DNA of 64,000 bases from Glandiceps talaboti (lineage: Eukaryota > Hemichordata > Enteropneusta > Spengelidae), in the NCBI RefSeq assembly GCF_964340395.1, contig NC_135550.1, forward strand, positions 8,129,864 to 8,193,863, in the 5' to 3' direction. Positions 1 to 13,070 of the stretch are shown one piece after another. Each line of letters opens with the position of its first letter. The first letter of the stretch is position 1. The notes under the pieces are model-generated. The model made no database searches. It saw only the letters and a list, made by a program, of their open reading frames with translations, and had not been told where the DNA came from. Made by a program: the position numbers and the translations under genes.

Positions 1-120
1 ATGAACATGTATTACGAAGGTCAATTCAAGCAAAAATACCGATGTAAAATAACAATGAACGATTAGCCGATATCTATATCGGATTTTAATCACTTTGGGC
101 TGATACAGAACGTCTTCTGC

Positions 121-335
121 TCAGTAAAACTCTTGCCAACATTTAATTGGCGCATATTTTTTTGCGTGGGGCACGTTTTTCTTAACAACCAAATAATACA
201 CAGTGTTGCCGTAGTCTTTTTTTTCTCCAGGCGTCTAATGTATTTGTCGTGCGTCGTAAAGAAACTGTAGCAATGTTGGTGAAATTTTTGTGTCACAAGC
301 TGACGTTTAGTTTCAGTCTCACTGTCTTCTACTGT
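121..335. mobile_element. Decayed MITE-like inverted-repeat fragment
   Basis: The right part carries TAGCAATGTTGGTGAAATTT near 270-290, matching the ends of the better-preserved elements near 28.8 and 33.3 kb. A weak inverted counterpart (CTCTTGCCAACATTT) sits near 130-145. Seen in sequence; assignment to the same family is inference. Confidence 0.3.
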
Positions 336-340
336 ACAGT

Positions 341-1180
341 ACAACAAGTAATTTGCCACATGTCGTGATTAGTTCGGTACATAGTCACTGTGGTGGAAAG
401 CACCCGGTGATGCATTCAAGTTAACAAAGATTACAATAGAATGCCGAACCAATCTTTGCAGCAGAATTATATTTCATGAAATGCCATTAGAGTGCCGAAC
501 AATCTTCCGTTTTGAAAGTGGTATTTTATTCTCCATCAAAAGAACACCCTTTTCTCTCTCTCCAGTCGTACACTTCCATAAACATGACAACATGAAACCT
601 TTTGAATGATTTAAAAACTGTATTTTGACCTGTATTTTACGCACTTAAAAATCCATTTCTTTAGCGTTAAATGGGATTGAATCCCAAAGCGATTTGAATT
701 CGTGGTCACCTGCTTACGTTCACAACCGTACTTACGTAGGTTCATTGCATCCAATTCAATTATTACCGTCTCCTGCCGATATTTGGCCCCGCTAGTTATT
801 GTAAGGCTTCGGTTAATGCCGCAAGCTGCGTGGATTAAAGTCCGCTAGTCAATTCAATAGAACAAATTTGTATAGATAAAAATAAGACAACCCTTACAGC
901 GACCTTCAATAACAGCAGCTTTTGGATTTTTGTTAACTCTAAAAATTGATTGAATTTAAAGCTTCTATGTGCAATGTGCACTTAATGGGCAGGGATATGG
1001 TAGAACTTATCCACGGCAATCGTGCCATAATTTGGTTTGCGTGACGTACAGAGTAGTTTGAATAAATAACTGGGGGATGTATGCACATTGACGAACACAA
1101 AGACATTAGTTAAAACGGACAGTCAGGGATTTAGAACGCTTGGGTAATAAGCGAACCGTCAGAGAACGGGACAAATGAAT
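341..1180. other. No gene or repeat recognised
   Basis: AT-rich DNA with stops in all frames. A short minus-strand open stretch near 728-790 has weak splice-like borders (donor at 722-727) but the acceptor is poor and no family is recognised. Confidence 0.4.
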
Positions 1181-1181
1181 G

Positions 1182-1544
1182 TTACATGATTGCTATTGCG
1201 TTATATAGCTGGTTAATTAAAATGCATCGACGTCGATGTGACAAAAATATTAATTCGATAAAGCATATCCCAACTTCTTTAGAATTCGGCTCGGTTATGA
1301 TTTCTATTGGGATGTATTTTTTCCTCTCATCGTTGTAGAAGGAACATACTAAAAGAAAGTGATATTCGTTTTCTACGTCGCCACTGTCACAAATTTTACA
1401 AATTATGTAAATTTTTGTGCAATGCAGAGCTAGAGACATTTTCAAGTGAAATGACGTAACATAAATACTAGTATTCATTTGAAATACGCTACATGACTTT
1501 GACTTTGATGTACTTGTACATTTCTTACGTTGTATATTTTGCAA
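1182..1544 (-). pseudogene. LINE ORF2 C-terminal fragment with CCHC knuckle
   Basis: A 120-codon open stretch contains ICKICDSGDVENEYHFLLVC, a Cys-x2-Cys-x9-His-x4-Cys arrangement followed by YNDERKKYIP. This is the typical C-terminal zinc-knuckle region of non-LTR retrotransposon reverse transcriptases of invertebrates (established family knowledge). The catalytic RT domain is absent, so this is a 5'-truncated dead copy. The exact clade cannot be told from this piece. Confidence 0.7.
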
Positions 1545-1723
1545 TAAACATATATATCATATCATATCATATCTTCTTATTTGCTGCGAAACTCATGTTA
1601 GTAATTCATTTCGGATATTTAATTGATAAAATAAACAATATTTTTTGTAAAATAAATATGACACCACATAGACCAAACCATTGCTTGTAACTCAGTAATT
1701 GCTAAAAGGGAAGGTTTTATTGT

Positions 1724-1846
1724 AGGTAGGTGGGTGGGTAGGTAGGTGGGTAGGTAGGTAGGTAGGTAGGTAGGTAGGTGGGTAGGTAGGTACATCTTGT
1801 AGGTAGGTAGGTGGGTAGGTAGGTAGGTAGGTAGGTAGGTAGGTGA
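1724..1846. repeat. (GTAG)n/(GTGG)n microsatellite
   Basis: Tetranucleotide array of GTAG with scattered GTGG units, interrupted near 1791-1800 by ACATCTTGTA. Open frames here are artefacts of the four-base period. Confidence 0.95.
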
Positions 1847-2545
1847 GTGTTTTGTGAACCAACTGGAAAAACAGAAGTAATGACAACGCCATGTCAGTCA
1901 GTGCATACATCTGACGATATAGTGAAACATGTATATTTTGTAAGACCGCGTCTTTTAGGGGCGACATCAATAGTTCAATGTAGGATAAAAAAGTAAATTG
2001 TCTTACTTTGGGGTGGGGGTTTTGAGCCATTTTAGTTCTCATCCTACAAAATCGATTTTTCTTTTAATGAATGTTTTGTACCCCTAAATACAAATATTTC
2101 TTTAAAACTGTCAAACTGAGAACAGGAAAATTTTTTGCTATAGTAAAAAGTGTCAACAGTACAAAAGAATATTTGTACTCACTATATACTGGCAGTATAT
2201 TCATAACACTACTAAAACTACCTACATACTGGTTTCAAATTGATTGTGTGGTTTGAAGCAATTTTCAATTTCGGCAAATTCAGTTTGAAGGGTAGGGGTG
2301 GAGGGGGGGGGGGGTTTCTGAGGCCTAAGTATAATACTTAAGTGTTTTATCCTATATTGAACTATTGATCTCGTCCCTTATAACAGTGACTGAGTCTCAG
2401 ACAATGCAACTTCTATTCCAAATTCGGTCCATGCATTAATAACATCACGGCGTTGCTAATTATGTATTTTTATTCTTCACATTGGCAGATCGTAGTGATA
2501 TCGTATATTCACTGACTTGGTAAATACACTGTACTTGAATAGCAG

Positions 2546-2898
<353 letters not shown>

Positions 2899-3754
2899 TT
2901 GTCCCCGTGACATAGTCCATCGATCATTTTATTGCTGTGTAAACCGAGAAACAGAATCGACACGCCGGTCAAAGATCTAAAAATACCTCAACAATAAATC
3001 ACCTGAATTTTTGACAGTAGCCTCAAAAAAAAAAATTACGCATGCAGCGCACACGAGAAGTGGAGATTTACTCGAGAATTGGCGATTTCGTGTTTACCAA
3101 TGCGATTCAGTATATATCTACCCAAGAATATCGACTTGATTAGAATGCTAGCCGATAAAATCCAGACGATAAAGTGGGGTTACCATTCATTCAGTTTACT
3201 AATTTCTGCACCTGAGGCCGCTGCTAATGTACATTTACAAAACGCTCCTCGACGTCATCTATCGCACCCTATTATACAGCCACAGTCACAATGTCGTTTG
3301 ATTTCAAGTTAAACGTCAACACCAATACATGCATGTAAGCATGAGGAATAGTACACTCAGTTAACTTTTACAAGTTCATTTACCGCCTTCTAATTTTTTG
3401 TGTTATCTTAATAAACCAACTGGGTATATTTTCATGGTGTCCTATGACAAGTACAGAAAAGCGTTTGATCATGATCAGCATCACGGTGCTATCTGACACT
3501 CGCCTAGCCAGAAGTAGCATTTGATGTTCACTTAGTGCAATTAACGTGATTAGTAGTAATGTCTGACAACGACATCTAGATAACTGCGAGCATATTGTTT
3601 GCGTTATATCCAACTTAAATACCGTAATTTGGTGAACCTTTCATGGACTTTATCAATCAGGCTTAAGCTTAATACTGCCGTGAAAAGCTCACCATAGACA
3701 AGTTTTTCCTTAACCGAAACAAACTACTATCTAAAAACGAGAACGCCAGTAGTG

Positions 3755-3905
3755 GAGTCATGATGGTTGAATGGTTAGTTAGAGTGGCAGGCTTGGAATT
3801 TGCAGGTAGCGGCGCGGGCTCGAGAGTCGCTGCTGCCGTTTGTTCCCAAGTTGGTAAAGCCTGAACCACGAATGTGCCGCAGTCAACCCAGCCTTTGGTT
3901 GTCTG
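3755..3905 (+). mobile_element. tRNA-derived SINE, plus copy (head plus body)
   Basis: TGGTTAGTTAGAGTGG followed by GCGGGCTCGAGAGTC resembles tRNA-type A and B boxes. The body (CCTGAACCACGAATGTGCCG, then CAGTCAACCCAGC) matches the reverse complement of the copy at 4775-5132. Flanks have decayed and no tail is visible. Confidence 0.6.
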
Positions 3906-3924
3906 ATATCATATACGTGTATAA

Positions 3925-4037
3925 AGGCTGGCATAATCGTGGTTCAAACTTGCCAAAAGACTTTCGTCATTCAGAAACAAAACGCCAACGTCGAGGCTCG
4001 AATCAAAACTTTCAGATTCCACTTTAACTATTCGAAC
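3925..4037 (-). mobile_element. tRNA-derived SINE, minus copy (head only)
   Basis: The plus-strand text TCGTGGTTCAAACTTGCC ... GTCGAGGCTCGAATC ... TTTAACTATTCG aligns along its length with 5030-5130. It lies tail-to-tail with the plus copy just to its left, making an inverted pair. Confidence 0.55.
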
Positions 4038-4774
4038 ATAAGTCCACGTTCATTATTGATGTCCAAGTCGTCCACCGAACATTTTTTGTGTGGAAACGGC
4101 AGATCCCCCACCCTCACCCCCCAATTTATATTTCTCATGCAAGAGCGGGACAATATTCTGACCCACGAAAACGAACTTGACATTCAAACGAACGTTGTCA
4201 AGATACAGAACCATATAACAAAATTACCCAACATAATACAATAATAGTGTAGTACACTATTACACACTTTTACACTCTTGAAGAAAGGTCGTGACATTTT
4301 GACATTTCCCGACAGCGACAAATCTTGACGGCTATGGTTTCAAAGTGACACACTCCTACTATACTTTCATTCCAAGGAATTTAAACCGTTAAATATAGCA
4401 AGTTAAATGTCTAGATGTCCACTTCAGTGTTAATTGAATGTGGCGTTAAATAAAAAACCATCGAACCTCTGCACGATGAACAAAGAAGAAGACGTTTTAC
4501 GTGTATAGGTTTGTCTAAGCAATGATATAGTCAGGATCTAAGCATGAGTGGCAATGTCGAGTTAAGTGACTTCGGTGAGACATTCATGTTCGACCTCTCT
4601 GATACTTGTGTTTCATCCGTTCCTTGCAGCAATTATGAAAAGACGCTTAGAGTGTTATAATAATTTGTGCTTTTTATATGGGTAAATGTTTGCTTTGGAC
4701 GCTGTTATGTTTTTGAATTATAGCTTTCAACATATTATCTCTCTCTCTCTCTTTTGAAGCTCACATGAAATAAA

Positions 4775-5132
4775 TATATATAATAATGTTGTTGGTTCTT
4801 ATATAGCGCTTTCCCACCCAGTCTGGGTGCTCAACGCGCTTTACAATATATTACCCCTAGTTCGGATCTATATCGGCACAACGACCCTTTATACTTCCTC
4901 AACTCCCTGGGGAGCATATAATCCACTGCAGCCTTTATAAGTGCATAGGATTAAAGCATTTACATTGTAGCCTCTATCCTACCAGGTCCCCAATTATACA
5001 GCTGGGTTGACTGAGGCACAGTCATGGTTCAAATCTTGCCCAATAATTTTTTGTCATTCAGGACCAACCGGCAGAGACGAGGCTCGAACTTGCAACCTGC
5101 AGATTCAAAGCCGGCCACTCTAACCATTCGCC
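4775..5132 (-). mobile_element. Full-length tRNA-derived SINE
   Basis: Read on the minus strand it starts near 5132 with a tRNA-like A box (GAATGGTTAGAGTGG) and B box (AGTTCGAGCC). It continues through a roughly 300-bp body and ends with AAAGCGCTATATAAGAACC and a short A/T-rich tail. Internal pol III boxes, length and simple tail fit a tRNA-SINE (established family logic). The family name is not assigned. Confidence 0.75.
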
Positions 5133-5139
5133 AATGTAT

Positions 5140-7230
5140 ATGTATTTCTCCAAGAAATAAAGGTATTTTCAAAAACTTTGAGTTCTAGGGAGTCATTCCA
5201 TGATTTCACATTCCATAAATTTTGGGCGTTTGCCAAGAAATACTAAACAACTTGAAACTCTATTTCACCTCTTTTGTTCTTACACTAGTTTACTCCTAAG
5301 TGCTTATTACTTTTAGATGAATAGTCATGAATATTCAGTGTGTATCTAATAAATATGCATATCGGCTAAGTCCCATTAGGCAACGGTGGACCTGTGTGTG
5401 AAATGTTTAGGTAGAACAGATTTTCAATTTGGTGTTTCTTGACAATCGCGCAGAAATTCTGTGATGTGAAATTATGAAATGTCTCTCCAGAACCCAAAGT
5501 TCATGGAAATCCATATATTTTCGGGAGTGGTGTTCTCCTTTAACCATCTCACTGAAGTCTACAGTCACTCACTATTACTTGTGGTAGACAGTCATATTTG
5601 ACATTTTTGAACATTCAACAAACTACTAAACCATCTAAATATGTACATGTAAAGATACCCGTAAATCCAATCTATTCCGCCGTAATGAATATCAAATGGT
5701 ATCGAGACACACAGACAGTGAAGACGACCAACTAGGTAAAGTTAATTACGTGACCTTTTTGACTTTCTATATTAGTCTGTGATTGGCTAGATCGCCTGCG
5801 GCCAATCGCTTCTTAGTAATGGACTATATTCAACTTAACTTGGCAAATATTGTTTTGTAGTTAACATTAATTGAACTTGAAGTAACGGGGTCATTACACA
5901 AAGTTGCTGTAGAGGGGGGTCAATAGAAAGTCAATATAAATAGAAAAGTAGGCAGGTGGAGTTTTCTAGACAATGATGTAAACGTGAGTCGCTAAAAGTA
6001 GATAACTAATTGATTATTTGAAACCTTTTGTATATCGTTACAGATAAGGTAAATTTAATCGAAATTGCTATCAGGGTCTTCGTCTAATGCACCCTTTCAC
6101 GAGTCTTCCCCATTTTATCTACTATTAACATGTAATGAATGAATCGTCATGAGAAAGTAATCAATGTAAACTAATCACCACTCTTGCCAGTCAGAGCATA
6201 GATTTTTCGGTATGTATTCAACAACTGAAATACTAAACAGAGGTTGTGTTGGCGTAAAAGGGTGATAATCACTTCCACTGGATTCTGAAATTGTTACGGA
6301 ATTTGGACGATTTTACAGAGTAATTTCAGAAGATTTATTTTCAAACCTTTTTAGAAAATTTAATTAAGGTGTCCATGTCTAGACTGTAAAATGTTTGTCA
6401 TTCCTTGCAGGATGGATATTGCAAAGTTTACACGTGACACATACCGTAAAGGTAAATAGTGCTGAAATTAATTTTGCGCAGCTCAAAATCTGACTCAAAA
6501 AATCAAATTCTATTAATAAGCCCATGCCAATTCTCATCAATTTTAATTATTAGAATTCATAATATTTCAAAGTATCAAATTTCAATTACTTTAAAAAGTG
6601 GGCATAAGGATGGTAAATTTGCATTTATTTTGAATTTTTCATTCATAAAACAGCTTTGCTATGTTTTCCTACTTGATGAAAAAAAAACAATGCGAACGAA
6701 CATTTGATGTCATGATGTTCATCTACTAAGTAAATAATTAGTGTATGTTTTAACTGTTGACAGTACTTGCCTGATGTTATGTTGTTTGGTTAACATCAAA
6801 TACAACAGAAGCTAGACAGAGTTGTCACTATAATCAACAATTGACCATCAATGCAACACTGGTTTCATAGACATAAGCTTTAAAATTTGTCCACGTATCC
6901 ATAGCAACTATTTTCAATTTGCTGGTACTGTAAGAGACGACCATACAATATAGGTTATGATGACTTTCCCCGTCTTTTTTATTCCGTCATTTTGACGACA
7001 TTGCAAAGATTGGAATGAATGGCTAACTGTATTCCCATCAGACCCGTACATCACAGAATTAACTTAAAGTTCTAAATCCAACGCTCAACAAAAGAAATAT
7101 AACACTTTTTATCGAGTATCATCAATCACTTGCAAAGGATATTCTATAGTATGCGTGTCATTCAGGGAAATATACTAAATGATGAGACGAACTAGAAAAT
7201 AAAGCACACAAGTAGACAAAGAAACGAATC
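5140..7230. other. Non-coding, mostly unremarkable; one diverged repeat arm
   Basis: No exon-like open frame with good splice sites on either strand. Positions about 6590-6700 contain one diverged arm of the palindromic element found at 53966-54320 (see separate entry). Confidence 0.5.
6588..6705. mobile_element. Single arm of the 54-kb palindromic element
   Basis: AAAAAGTGGGCATAAGGATG, then TTTTGAATTTT..CATAAAACAG.TTTGCTATG.TTTCCTACTT, match in order the left arm at 53966-54060. The inverted partner is not evident here, so this may be a solo or decayed copy. Confidence 0.5.
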
Positions 7231-7240
7231 AGACAGACTG

Positions 7241-7246
7241 ACAGTT

Positions 7247-7318
<72 letters not shown>
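7241..7318. repeat. (GACA)n microsatellite
   Basis: Uninterrupted GACA units of about 75 bp following a short imperfect lead-in. Confidence 0.95.
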
Positions 7319-7320
<2 letters not shown>

Positions 7321-7524
7321 TCAATAACACAAATACGGTAAAGTTAGTAGTACGAGAGAAAAGCTCTTTGGATTTCTCGACCCCCTAAATATAAAAAATT
7401 GATTTTAATTGGTGTAAAATGTACCTAGTACCCTAAGTAGAAAAGATTTAGAGACTTTTTAGCATTATTTTACTCTTCAAATGCAATATCTAGTTTATAT
7501 TCCGTATTTTCTATATGCAAAGTC

Positions 7525-7661
7525 CCACTCACTCACTCACTCACTCACCCACCCACCCACTCACTCACTCACTCACTCACTCACTCACTCACTCACTCAC
7601 TCACTCACTCACTCACTCACTCTCAGTAGTCAACTCTCTCTCTCTCTCTCTCTCTGTAGTC

Positions 7662-7742
<81 letters not shown>
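7525..7742. repeat. (CACT)n then (CT)n compound array
   Basis: CACT units with a short CACC block up to about 7621, then two (CT)n tracts separated by GTAGTCAA. The GTAGTCAA spacer recurs three times (7626, 7656 and 7742), so the CT tracts look like slipped copies of one larger unit. Confidence 0.95.
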
Positions 7743-7743
<1 letters not shown>

Positions 7744-9045
7744 AGTCAACACTGAATACATTCATCACGTACATCATTATAGGCCTTCCACTTAACATAC
7801 ATCATTCTGTGTATATGACCTGCAGTAAAGAGTCAACATTGAAATTGACTTTCTACGAGTATCGTAGACAACGACAGTTAGCTTCATCCTCGCATTTGAC
7901 GAGTGGAAATGTTTACAGATATCCAAACTATAATCTAATCCTGACAAAACACAAAACCCGTATCACAAAAAAATATCCAGATATTCGGTAGTTTAAATAC
8001 AAACAAATATCAAATATCGACGCACATTTCCCGCACTATATTTGACAATGACAACCTTACGCTTCAGCGAACGCCCAAATGATTAATTGCCATATTTTAC
8101 CGACGTAAACACTGACGTAAAAGACGGACGACTGGCAGAGAGGCGGACTTCTATGCAATATTGACTGACAACGACATACAAAACCCACTCTGTAAATAGT
8201 CGCTGTGAGGCACTAATGAATTTAGCCTTCGTACAAACAACACAAAAAACCATCGAACCATATTGCTTTCTTACTTGTCACCGTGTATGTGTAATTTATC
8301 GGCGGAGTAAACTGAAATATTAAACCATAGACCCTCCACCAAGTATGCAAGATTAAACATATCCTACTACTCTTGTAAAAATGTGTAGAAATATAAAATC
8401 TAATTTTAGGATTTTTCTAAACATATCACTAATATTTGATATAATAATATCAATTCAAATACAGCTTTTATTTCTATGTTTTAATGCTGTATAGTTTTAC
8501 TCAGAGTGACTGTATACAATTCATTGCAAGCACCCACTACAAATTTGTGTACATGAACAAAATTGCACACGTGAGTATTACTTCAAACGTGGTTGATAAC
8601 ACTTGTGTGCTTTCCAATATTATTTATGATACTTCCGCTATTTCATCCTCTAAAACCCCTGAAACGCTTTTTTTTGACGATTTCCTAGTCTGCCCAGACA
8701 AAGAACTTGAAATTTTGTAAAGACTGCCTGAGGCGAATACAAATTCGCTTTGACAAGGTAAACGCAACTCGAATGAAATCACGAGATTTACATGTTAAAT
8801 TGTATATATGTCAATTTCAAACAGAGCCGATATTCTGTCATTGCATTACGATATAGTGAACGTGTCTATTTCACGTTGCTTTTAAAAAATTTCTCTGCAT
8901 TGACCAGACAGACGTGTTGCGTATATACATCTTTATTGCCATAATATAACTGAATGTCAGAAAGCGACATGTACAGACGCAATGTGTACACCTTGATAAC
9001 TGAAAGGTTGCTATATACCACACGATAGCCATGTTGTACGCGTTC

Positions 9046-9210
9046 GAACAGAAAATATGGAATGTATGCCCAGGTCGCCTACGTCACGACGCACCCACAT
9101 ATATTTGAGTACAAATAATCACAATCGCCATCATTTTTTCTTTTATTATAATTCTATATTTCTTCTGATCAATATTTTTTTATTTTCAATCAGCTGGAAA
9201 AAATACTGAC
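9046..9210. mobile_element. Diverged copy of the 62.5-kb MITE region
   Basis: GAACAGAAAATATGGAATGT, CCCAGGTCGCCTACGTCACG and ATCAGCTGGAAA occur in the same order as at 62538-62722. AT-rich inner parts have diverged. Confidence 0.5.
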
Positions 9211-9498
9211 ATAAAGCAAAGTGGTGCGACGAAGAGATTCTTTTTAAATTTTTATAAAAATTTTTTTTTTATATATTTAAAAAAAAAAAATTCTCAACGA
9301 GCTTTATTCTCAACAAACCTGTCACTCAATCTACTATTTATGGCAGTTATTGTTCTTTTTATTTAGTACTTTAAAGCAAGTGTGTGGGGGGGGTAGATGT
9401 CATTTGCTTGTTCATGATTGGCTTGATGCAGTTGTCTTCACTGAAGTAGGGAGGGTTATTTTAGTGTTTCCCCTGATCCGCTCACTGCATGGGCTGAA

Positions 9499-9499
<1 letters not shown>

Positions 9500-9570
<71 letters not shown>
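9500..9570. repeat. (CA)n dinucleotide microsatellite
   Basis: About 35 perfect CA units. Confidence 0.97.
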
Positions 9571-9572
<2 letters not shown>

Positions 9573-11017
9573 GACCGACGAGAGGGTATTTAAGACGGTG
9601 ATGCGCGCGCTGACCAGAAACAATTCTTCTTATTTTTTGACCTAAGGTTTTGTTTTATCACTGCTCGTCTTCCACTCGTAGTGACAAGACCCCTTATGTT
9701 ACTCATATTTTTTCTTGGTTTTACGCAAAATAAAAAATAAATGAGGGAATAAATTACAACCAGGCATGTACGTTCAATAAAGAGCTTATACCTAATGCAT
9801 TGACTGGGAACACAAACGGTAAATACTTTAACACAGGCCTAATGCAATATCGCAGCCAAATTACTGAAGTCGAAGACTGGAGAACAAATGAAAACTGATG
9901 AGGTTGGTGGACTTATAAAGATAGTTGTGTTTGTAATATCGAGTAGTTTTAGTCATGAAAGCGCAAATGGACTTTAGTGATTGAAAGCTCCTTCTGCCGG
10001 TAAGACTAATGATTTGAACATGCTTCCCCTCCGGATACGAAGTAAGAATGCAACTATAAATGGCTATTTTAAAACCATCACGTTTTACAGTCTAGAAACT
10101 TCGACCATAGTTGTACAGAAAGGCAAAGTGGCTTCATTACTGTGTTGGCACGCTCTTCAAGAATTCTTTCTGTCTGTACGGCTAATCCACTCGGGTTTTT
10201 TCTTTTGTTCCTGAACACGTCAGTTAATATGTAAAAAAATATTCTCGGTGACTGATTCATTTTAATGAACACCGAGTTGATAACAGGGCTCGAAGCGTTG
10301 TACAAATCACTTTTACTTTACACGCCTCCACACTGATTACAACATAACGAAATATCTACTTTTATATAACTTGACTGACGAATCACGTGATTTTTTTTTA
10401 CATCTTGACCGAAGTACAAGCCTGCACTGATAAAGATATCATTAATATTTGACAGCAGAAAACTGACTAATTCATCAAATATTACTGTAAAGTTAAGGAG
10501 AATTGTTCAGTTACGTGTCAACGATCAAAATGTCGTCATCTCCTTTGACTCTACATGTACCCAATGTTCATCGAAACACCCTTCACAGAATCACCGCCAT
10601 GACTAACTAGTGATAACTAATTACATGTACCACAGTTTGCTGTGAAAGTCGTCAATCTTATCAATTCACTTTTTCTCTAATTTTTCTGGTGACCCGAATA
10701 GCATTTGTATTAATCTCTGATTAAAACTGACAGCTCACATCAATCTTACGTACCAATTAATTTTTTCGTTGTTGAAAATAATTCTCCTTGCAATCAGCTT
10801 CTATTGTTGCCATAAGAACAGGGGACAGGGGTCAAAATCAAGAGACGTGGTGTTTACGTGGAGAATACTTCATCAAAGTGGGCAGCAATAGTGAATCATT
10901 AGGCAGGTTGAAGGTCAATTGTTTGCTTCGTGCAGGGGAAATGTTTTTGAATCAATCTGAGTGCCACCTTAAATACATCATGTATTTTTGCGGCAATTCT
11001 AGAATGTTAATTGTAAT

Positions 11018-11212
11018 GTAACCACCAGGCCTCTTTGCGGTAACACTATAAGGCTCATTTTCGTAACGCCACTAGGCCCCACATCAGTCTTTACGGTAAC
11101 AGCAAACTACCCATTGTCATAAAAACCACCAGGCCTCTCTACGGCAATAGTAGAACGCTCATTGTCGTATTAAAGCTACCGGGCCTTCCTATGACAACAG
11201 TAAAACTAATTT
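11018..11212. repeat. Diverged minisatellite, about four ~50-bp units
   Basis: Units share the order CCACYAGGCC ... TACGGTAACA...AACGCTCATTGTCGTA: positions about 11021, 11067, 11128 and 11175. The units differ by indels. Confidence 0.6.
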
Positions 11213-11762
11213 ATTCTAGATGACGTACTCATTAGCATTGAAAGAACCCTTGATAGACAGCAAAACATGACTAAACTGGCAAATTAATAGTTTTACAGTC
11301 CCCCCCCCCTCAAAAAAAAGAAAATAAATGAAAACAGATAAATTGATAAATAAACGGAACTATTTTGGTAAGTATACCTTTTTGGTAATAAAACATACTG
11401 TTATCAATATTATTTCAACATTTATCTATTATACATTCAAAACTGTTCTTTTCAGAGGCGAATCTGTCGTCAAAATTATTTCATTTACACCTGGTACAAA
11501 ACTCTATCAAAATATTTTGTCCTAATTCTTTAGCGCCACACGTGTCTAGCAACATCAATCTCTGTGGACATGATCGTAGGTGTTTGTTGTTATACAGTCT
11601 TTTCAAACAACAACTAACGACGGAGTCTACGATAATTGTAAATATACATTAATTTCACACTTTCCAGATGACTACGTTGTCATTCCCGAGAGTTTAGCCC
11701 TGGCAGTGAATAGTAGTAATTTCTTCCTATGTTTTGACAAAACTGTATTCTCATGTATTCTG

Positions 11763-12030
11763 TATGTCCGCCGTTTTGACTATATTTGGATGATATTTTA
11801 TATGTCAAGCGTTTGCATTCATTAAAAAAATATTGAAGAGTTCTCTTTTAGGAATATTTTTCTTCATTACACTGCAGACAATATTGTAAATATATAGCGA
11901 TATGTTAGCCGCTTTGACTATTTTTCGATGCCACTTTATTTGTCAAGCGGTTTGCGCTCATTAGCATTTTTTTCAAGAATTCTCTTAAATTTTAGGAACA
12001 TTTTCTCTACAGTCAAAATTGTAAGTATTG
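11763..12030. repeat. Two-copy tandem duplication, ~137 bp unit
   Basis: CCGCCGTTTTGACTAT ... TGTCAAGCGTTTGC ... TTCTCTTTTAGGAA ... AATATTGTAAATAT is followed by GCCGCTTTGACTAT ... TGTCAAGCGGTTTGC ... TTTTAGGAACATTTT ... AAAATTGTAAGTAT in the same order. Confidence 0.65.
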
Positions 12031-12990
12031 CAAGGCTGTGTTTGAAATCAGCCTTTAGAGGATGTTTCATTCGCCACGCTGAAGTCAAAATTGCAAGTAT
12101 ATTGCGATAGATGCCAACGACCTTAAAGTAAGAAAGAAGAGTTACTTAATCTAAGAAATGATCTGAATACTAAATCAAAGAACGTAGGTGAAAGGCGATT
12201 AACACACCACTCTTAAAACTTAATCGTCCTTACGCTTTCTTCGCAGACACCAGATATTGTCTACGGATACACTATGTGCTTGATTCTGTGCATGAACGAT
12301 ATGTTTTACATCTCACCCACTATCCATTCTGCTGGTTTTAACTTTTTTAACGATTTTTTTTTGTTCTTAAAGCTATGACTACTTTACCATGAAGGTACGA
12401 ATATATTAAAGGGACACAGTCCATAACTTTATGATTTTTAGTTATTACTTCTGTTTCATTTTGAAATATTTTACTCCAAATGCTAAAATGTGTTGAAGCA
12501 TGATGCCTAGCAATTGGTAGAACTCAAACTCGGAATTCGTTTGTGGTATTAAATGACGTCGCAATATTATTTTGGGGAATATCACTTTATTCGAAAAACA
12601 CCATTCTCAGTTGTCAATTGTCTTTATGTATATAACAATCGCGTTGTGTCCGCTCAGATTTGTTTCTGGGTAATTTTAATGTGTGGGTATGTGAATGTGG
12701 GTTCGTCTGTATTAAAAGTAACTTCATATGTAACCACAATAGGGGCCTCAATTGCTATACTGGACAAGGCTGTATTGTTCAAAATGTCCTTTAAACTGAT
12801 ATTTCAGACAAAATAAAAACGCTGTGTATACTTCCGATGTTAAGACAAACGCTGAACATATAAAATCTTGAACATATAAAATCAGCCAGTCCTTTTGAAT
12901 TTAATTAAAATAGGTGACTATATTCTAATACTTAGATATATTTCAAAAAGTACATATTGAAGGAGATCGATGTACATTCTAAGCACGTTA

Positions 12991-13070
12991 CGTATGCAAA
13001 TTTCTCCGTTCCGTATGCAAATTTCAATCGTTCTATCTTGTTTCGTATGCAAATTTCAATGGTTCTATCT
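12991..13070. repeat. Short tandem units, each carrying ATGCAAAT
   Basis: Three CGTATGCAAATTTC units; the last two are followed by a shared TTCTATCTTGT. The octamer ATGCAAAT lies at 12994-13001, 13015-13022 and 13047-13054. Confidence 0.7.

Noticed and set aside
1493-1690. 65-codon plus-strand open frame over the LINE fragment
   Set aside because: Antisense AT-rich chance frame; the minus-strand zinc-knuckle reading explains the region.
8275-8311. 37-nt minus-strand stretch with acceptor TATTTCAG and donor GTAAGA reading FTPPINYTYTVT
   Set aside because: Borders are fair, but the required TM3-encoding exon before it was not found and the peptide is not recognisable as part of the tetraspan gene.
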